Shown here one piece after another: positions 59,336-64,000 of a DNA stretch of 64,000 bases. How positions within the stretch are numbered: the first letter of the stretch is position 1; each line of letters begins with the position of its first letter. The stretch is from contig CAMUYA010000014.1 of assembly GCA_947164865.1 (NCBI GenBank), positions 1 to 64,000 of the forward strand, read 5' to 3'. A program made the translations under genes and the position numbers. The notes beneath the pieces are model-generated. The model was not told the origin of the DNA, ran no database searches, and was given only the letters and a program-made list of their open reading frames with translations. Origin of the DNA: an uncultured Lachnospiraceae bacterium. GTDB taxonomy: Bacteria > Bacillota > Clostridia > Lachnospirales > Lachnospiraceae.

Positions 59336-60622
59336 ATGAAACAGGAATTATGCAAAATGTACGCTGAAGCTGGCATATCTGCGAAGGTAGCGGAATTCGG
59401 CGAAGAAATATGCGAGAAATTAAAAGATAGATTTGCCAAGATAGACGAGATCGCCGAGATAAATCAGATCAAAGTCATCCGCGCAATGCAGAAAAACCAG
59501 GTCAGTGAAGCATGTCTTCACGGAACAACCGGGTATGGTTATAACGATATGGGGCGTGAAAAACTCGAAGCAGTCTATGCCGATATCTTTCACACCGAGG
59601 ATGCCCTTGTAAGGCCCCAGATAACCTGCGGAACCCACGCGCTTGCTCTTGCACTCATGAGCAATTTAAGGCCCGGCGACGAGCTGATGTCGCCTGTCGG
59701 AAAGCCATATGATACCCTGGAAGAAGTAATCGGCATCAGGCCTTCAAAGGGATCACTGGCAGAATACGGTGTTTCCTATAAGCAGGTCGACCTCCTTCCG
59801 GACGATACGATAGATTTCGAAGGCATTAAAAATGCTGTTAATTCAAAGACAAGACTCGTTACCATACAGAGATCCAAAGGATACCAGACCAGGCATACTC
59901 TTTCGGTAAAAGAGATCAGTGATATCATAGCTGCAGTAAAGAAGATAAAGCCCGATGTTATCTGCATGGTTGATAACTGCTACGGTGAATTTGTCGATAC
60001 CATAGAGCCGTCGGATGTAGGCGCCGACATGGTGGTCGGTTCCCTTATAAAGAATCCGGGAGGAGGACTTGCACCTATCGGCGGATATATTGCAGGCAAA
60101 AAAGAATGCGTCGAAAATGCCGCATACAGGCTTACTTCACCCGGTCTTGGAAAAGAAGTGGGTGCATCACTTGGAATACTCAGTTCTTTTTATCAGGGTC
60201 TTTTCCTTGCACCGACAGTTACCGCATCTGCACTTAAGAGCGCAATTTTCGGAGCAAATGTTTACGAAAAACTGGGCTTTTCCGTTCTCCCCAATGGGGC
60301 GGAAGACCGTCACGATATAATTCAGGCCATAACCTTTGGAAATGCCGATGCCGTATGTGCTTTCTGCAGGGGAATACAGGCCGCGGCGCCGGTGGATTCC
60401 CATGTGACACCGATCCCGTGGGATATGCCCGGATATGATGCCCCGGTTATCATGGCTGCGGGAGCCTTTGTATCAGGATCTTCCATAGAGCTTAGCGCGG
60501 ATGGTCCCATTAAGCCCCCTTATTCCGTATACTTCCAGGGCGGGCTTACATGGCCACACGGTAAATTCGGTATTTTAAAATCTTTACAATCCCTTGTGGA
60601 TAATGGCATCAAAGTATGGTAA
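59336..60622 (+). CDS. Methionine gamma-lyase family protein (YnbB/aluminium-resistance-like, PLP fold)
   Basis: VSEACLHGTTGYGYNDMGREKLEAVYADIFHTEDALVRPQ; MVDNCYGEFVDTIEP; GSLIKNPGGGLAPIGGYIAG. Confidence 0.92.
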   Translation: MKQELCKMYAEAGISAKVAEFGEEICEKLKDRFAKIDEIAEINQIKVIRAMQKNQVSEACLHGTTGYGYNDMGREKLEAVYADIFHTEDALVRPQITCGTHALALALMSNLRPGDELMSPVGKPYDTLEEVIGIRPSKGSLAEYGVSYKQVDLLPDDTIDFEGIKNAVNSKTRLVTIQRSKGYQTRHTLSVKEISDIIAAVKKIKPDVICMVDNCYGEFVDTIEPSDVGADMVVGSLIKNPGGGLAPIGGYIAGKKECVENAAYRLTSPGLGKEVGASLGILSSFYQGLFLAPTVTASALKSAIFGANVYEKLGFSVLPNGAEDRHDIIQAITFGNADAVCAFCRGIQAAAPVDSHVTPIPWDMPGYDAPVIMAAGAFVSGSSIELSADGPIKPPYSVYFQGGLTWPHGKFGILKSLQSLVDNGIKVW

Positions 60623-60652
60623 AATATATATTTTGTAAGCGGTAAAGATGAT

Positions 60653-60687
60653 CTCCCTTGAAGCGCCCCGAAGAAGGCAAAAGGGAG
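60653..60687 (+). promoter_or_regulatory. Hairpin that could sequester the radC Shine-Dalgarno
   Basis: CTCCCTT (60653-60659) complementary to AAGGGAG (60681-60687), which contains the SD 6 nt before ATG 60694. Confidence 0.4.
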
Positions 60688-60693
60688 GTAAAA

Positions 60694-61380
60694 ATGAACA
60701 ACTTAATACAAAACGATGATTTGCCGTATGAAAAATTTGTTAAATACGGAGCGGCTTCCTTAAGCGAGAGTGAGCTTATCGCCATAATCCTTCGCACGGG
60801 TACAAAGGATAAAAGCGCTGTAGAGCTGGCGAAAGAAGTCCTGTCTCTCGGAGCATATCCAAGAAGCGGTCTTTTAGGGCTGTATGATATAAGACTGGAA
60901 GATCTGCAGGAAGTGAGAGGTGTGGGACCGGTAAAGGCGATCAAGCTTAAAGCGCTGACAGAGCTTTCGATGCGAATGCACAGAGCTTGTGCGTCCAGAG
61001 GTTTTAGGGCTAATTCCCCTGAATCGGTAGCGGATTACTTTATGGAGGAACTGAGGCATCTTGAGAACGAAACGGTGGTCCTTTGCGGATTAGACACCAA
61101 ATCCCAGCTGATGTTTCATACAAGGATATCCGAGGGAAGTGTCAACACGTCGTTGATATCACCGAGAACAGTGTTTATTGAAGCTTTGTCAAGAAGAGCA
61201 GTGTATATTATACTGCTTCACAATCATCCCAGCGGAGATCCTGAGCCCAGTTCTGCCGACATAGAGTTTACCGAACGGGTCGGAAGGATCGGTAAAATGC
61301 TTGAGATAAGGTTGCTTGATCACATCATTATCGGAGATAATATTTATTACAGCTTTAAGGAAAATGATATGTTACCTTAG
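60694..61380 (+). CDS. radC: RadC family (JAB domain) DNA repair protein
   Basis: RTGTKDKSAVELAKEVL; LLHNHPSGDPEPSSADIEFT. Confidence 0.93.
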   Translation: MNNLIQNDDLPYEKFVKYGAASLSESELIAIILRTGTKDKSAVELAKEVLSLGAYPRSGLLGLYDIRLEDLQEVRGVGPVKAIKLKALTELSMRMHRACASRGFRANSPESVADYFMEELRHLENETVVLCGLDTKSQLMFHTRISEGSVNTSLISPRTVFIEALSRRAVYIILLHNHPSGDPEPSSADIEFTERVGRIGKMLEIRLLDHIIIGDNIYYSFKENDMLP

Positions 61381-61400
61381 AGCGGATGAGAGGTTTATAT

Positions 61401-62408
61401 ATGAGTAATGCGTTTGGTATCGATCTTGGAACCAACAATATCAAAATCTATTCTCATACAACTGATGAGATAATGGTTCAAAAGAATCTAATAGCCATTC
61501 AAAATAAAAAGACGATATTTGCTTACGGAGACTCTGCATATGAGATGTATGAAAAAGCTCCCGCAAATTTTGAGATCACTTTTCCCGTTAACAACGGGGT
61601 TATCTCCGACCTTAACAATATGGAGACTCTTATAAGATTCTTTATAAGCGATCTTCAGGACGGTAAGCTTCAGCCTGCCGATTTCCTTGTTGCCGTTCCT
61701 TCCGACATTACTGATGTCGAAAAGAGGGCATTTTATGATCTCATAAAGGAAGCAAATGTTAAAGGCAAACGCATACTCGTAGCCGATAAAGCCGTTGCGG
61801 ACGGACTCGGAATGGGACTTGATGTAAAAAGCACGCAGGGTATTATGATCATTGATGTCGGATATGAGACAACGGAAGTGTCGGTAATATCCCTTGGCGG
61901 TATTGTTCTTAACAGACTTCTGAAAGTCGGAGGCCTTGCTTTTGATGAGACAATAAAGGCTATGGTCAGAAAAGACTTTAACCTCCATATCGGGAATAAA
62001 ACAGCAGAATATATCAAATGCTCTCTTACCGAGCTTGAAAACGAGGGAAGAGGGGCGGTTGTATTCGGAAGAGACGTTGTCAGCGGACTCCCTGTTGAAA
62101 GAGAGATCCCGACTAAACTGGTAGATAAAGTTCTGCAGGCTAATTTTGACAGTATTATCGAGACGATCAAACTATGCCTTGAGCTTACACCGCCGGAGCT
62201 TGCTGCGGATATATACAGAAACGGTATATATTTGACAGGCGGTGCTTCACAGGTAAACCACCTGATAGAAAGCATTTCAAACGGCACCAATCTGAGAGTC
62301 AATATTACCGAAAGTCCCATGACTTCGGTAGCGGAAGGTCTCGGAAGAATCCTGAAGGAACCCAATTATCAGTCCATCGCTTATTCCGTGGAAGGTATGA
62401 GTAAATGA
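61401..62408 (+). CDS. mreB: MreB-family rod shape-determining actin homolog
   Basis: FGIDLGTNNIKIYSH; upstream of mreC/mreD. Confidence 0.9.
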   Translation: MSNAFGIDLGTNNIKIYSHTTDEIMVQKNLIAIQNKKTIFAYGDSAYEMYEKAPANFEITFPVNNGVISDLNNMETLIRFFISDLQDGKLQPADFLVAVPSDITDVEKRAFYDLIKEANVKGKRILVADKAVADGLGMGLDVKSTQGIMIIDVGYETTEVSVISLGGIVLNRLLKVGGLAFDETIKAMVRKDFNLHIGNKTAEYIKCSLTELENEGRGAVVFGRDVVSGLPVEREIPTKLVDKVLQANFDSIIETIKLCLELTPPELAADIYRNGIYLTGGASQVNHLIESISNGTNLRVNITESPMTSVAEGLGRILKEPNYQSIAYSVEGMSK

Positions 62409-63286
62409 GTCCTATAGTTAAACAAAAAAAGGAGAAATTTACTCTTTCAGGTAAATATCTCCTTTTAATTTTTTCAGTGATTTCAATAGCACTTATGATA
62501 ATAACCTATGGTACAACAGCATTTGACGGTCCGTTTAATGCTGTTGTCGGTTATGTTGTGGTGCCTTTTGAGAAAGGTATTTCCAAGCTTGGAAGCTGGC
62601 TGGGGAAAAGATCCGATGAGTTTACGGATATCAAGAAACTCCTTGAAGAGAATAATGCTCTCAAAGAAGAGATCGCCAAGCTCACGGAAGAAAACACAAT
62701 GCTTGCACAGGATAAATATGAGCTTAATTCACTTCGAGAGCTTTTTGAGCTCGGAAACGAATATGATTCATATAACAAAGTCGGAGCAAGAGTTATAGCC
62801 AAGGATTCCGGCAACTGGTTTTCGTCATTTATCATAGATAAGGGAACCAATGACGGTCTGGCTCTTGATATGAATGTAATTGCCGCAGGCGGGCTGATCG
62901 GAAAGATCAGTTCAATCGGTCCAAACTGGGCCAGAGTGACCGCTATTATCTCAGACGGCAATCATGTAAGCGCTCAGGTACTTACTACCGGTGAAAACCT
63001 TGTTGTGTCCGGTGATCTGGAACTCATGGGTAGAGGGATCATTTCATTTTCAATGTTAAAGGATGACGAAAACATTGTTACCGAGGGGGATAAGGTCGTT
63101 ACCAGTAAGATAAGCGATAAATATCTCCCCGGAATAATCGTCGGATACATTCAGTATATCGAAAATGACAGCAATAACCTTACAAAATCGGGTTATATCA
63201 CCCCCGCGGCAGATTTTAAATATCTCTCGGAAGTGCTGGTTATTACCGATCTTAAGAATACCGACTATGAAAATGCTGAAGACTGA
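62405..63286 (+). CDS. mreC: Rod shape-determining protein MreC
   Basis: N-terminal TM, coiled coil, RVIAKDSGNWFSSFIIDKGTNDGL. Confidence 0.94.
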   Translation: MSPIVKQKKEKFTLSGKYLLLIFSVISIALMIITYGTTAFDGPFNAVVGYVVVPFEKGISKLGSWLGKRSDEFTDIKKLLEENNALKEEIAKLTEENTMLAQDKYELNSLRELFELGNEYDSYNKVGARVIAKDSGNWFSSFIIDKGTNDGLALDMNVIAAGGLIGKISSIGPNWARVTAIISDGNHVSAQVLTTGENLVVSGDLELMGRGIISFSMLKDDENIVTEGDKVVTSKISDKYLPGIIVGYIQYIENDSNNLTKSGYITPAADFKYLSEVLVITDLKNTDYENAED

Positions 63287-63294
63287 GGTGTTTG

Positions 63295-63807
63295 ATGCTT
63301 CGTAAGGCTGTAATGGTAGTTGGAGCCTTCTTCTTGTTTTTGCTCCAGTGCTGCGTTTTTACAAAGTTTAATATTGGAGGGATCGTACCTAATCTGATCC
63401 TTTTGATCACCAGTATTTACGGGTTTATGCATGGTGAGAGAGCGGGAGTTATCACCGGGTTTGTGCTTGGGATTCTGTTTGATGTATTCTTTGGCAATGT
63501 GATCGGACTTCATGCTCTTATTTTGATGTATATAGGATATATTAACGGAAAATTCTGCGGAATTTATTATCCGGAGGATATCAAACTTCCCCTGGGACTG
63601 ATTTTTCTCAGCAACATTACAGGTTCGGTTTTGGAGTATATATTTACATATCTTATACGGGGAAAGCTTCATTTCGGATACTACCTGATCCACATCATAT
63701 TTCCCGAGATACTGTATACGATAGTTATGACTCTCTTGATCTATCCAATAATTGTGGTCATTTTTAATGCATTCGAAAAGACTTCCAAGAAAAAAGAGGC
63801 AAGTTAA
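63295..63807 (+). CDS. mreD: Rod shape-determining protein MreD
   Basis: Multi-TM 170 aa protein directly after mreC. Confidence 0.87.
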   Translation: MLRKAVMVVGAFFLFLLQCCVFTKFNIGGIVPNLILLITSIYGFMHGERAGVITGFVLGILFDVFFGNVIGLHALILMYIGYINGKFCGIYYPEDIKLPLGLIFLSNITGSVLEYIFTYLIRGKLHFGYYLIHIIFPEILYTIVMTLLIYPIIVVIFNAFEKTSKKKEAS

Positions 63808-64000
63808 TTGTTCTATCATTTAAGGGAAAGAATAATAAACATATTCACCAACAGGTTGACGATACTCTGGGCTATAATCGCCGTAATGGGCGGTGTGCTC
63901 CTGTACCGCTGTTATGTTCTGCAGATAATCCGCGGACAGGATTATCTTGACAATTTCGTTCTGCAGCAGGAAAAGAGCAGAGAAGTAGTCTCTACCAGAG
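63808..64000 (+). CDS. mrdA: Penicillin-binding protein 2 N-terminus (truncated by window end)
   Basis: TTG start; own translation LFYHLRERIINIFTNRLTILWAIIAVMGGVLLYRCYVLQIIRGQDYLDNFVLQQEKSREVVSTR. Confidence 0.75.
   Translation, partial: MFYHLRERIINIFTNRLTILWAIIAVMGGVLLYRCYVLQIIRGQDYLDNFVLQQEKSREVVSTR

Noticed and set aside
1-64000. CRISPR arrays, prophage, integrase/transposase, toxin-antitoxin or defence island
   Set aside because: No regularly spaced repeats and no cas, phage, recombinase or defence signatures among the ORFs; the window is almost entirely core genome.

Overview
Housekeeping-rich chromosomal window, probably from a Lachnospiraceae-type Firmicute (Butyrivibrio-like). That taxonomic guess is an inference from gene content and order; I ran no database search. 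I recognise about 58 CDS. Conserved clusters: pta-ackA; yceD-rpmF-plsX-acpP-rnc-smc-ftsY; ylxM-ffh-rpsP-khpA-rimM-trmD-rplS-lepB-rbgA-lepB-rnhB-fliK/flhB-like-yraN; der-plsY-gpsA; nrdD-nrdG-dut; miaB-mutS-mutL-miaA; radC-mreBCD-(mrdA). No rRNA, tRNA, CRISPR array or transposase was found. The most notable unexplained signal is a family of long imperfect-palindromic intergenic elements: a partial copy at 1-123, then about 14618-14902, 36899-37068 and 58862-59310. They share the terminal motif ACTTAGTKACGG and internal blocks, and each sits directly after a stop codon and/or directly before the RBS of the next gene. Other points of interest: a TrmD-GNAT fusion, an orphan FliK/FlhB-C pair, a membrane-anchored MutS-like ATPase, a MoxR/VWA/SpoIIE-phosphatase module, a secreted DUF5648-type repeat protein inserted between ilvA and ylxM-ffh, and a common hairpin repeat that appears to supply the RBS or start codon of ftsY.
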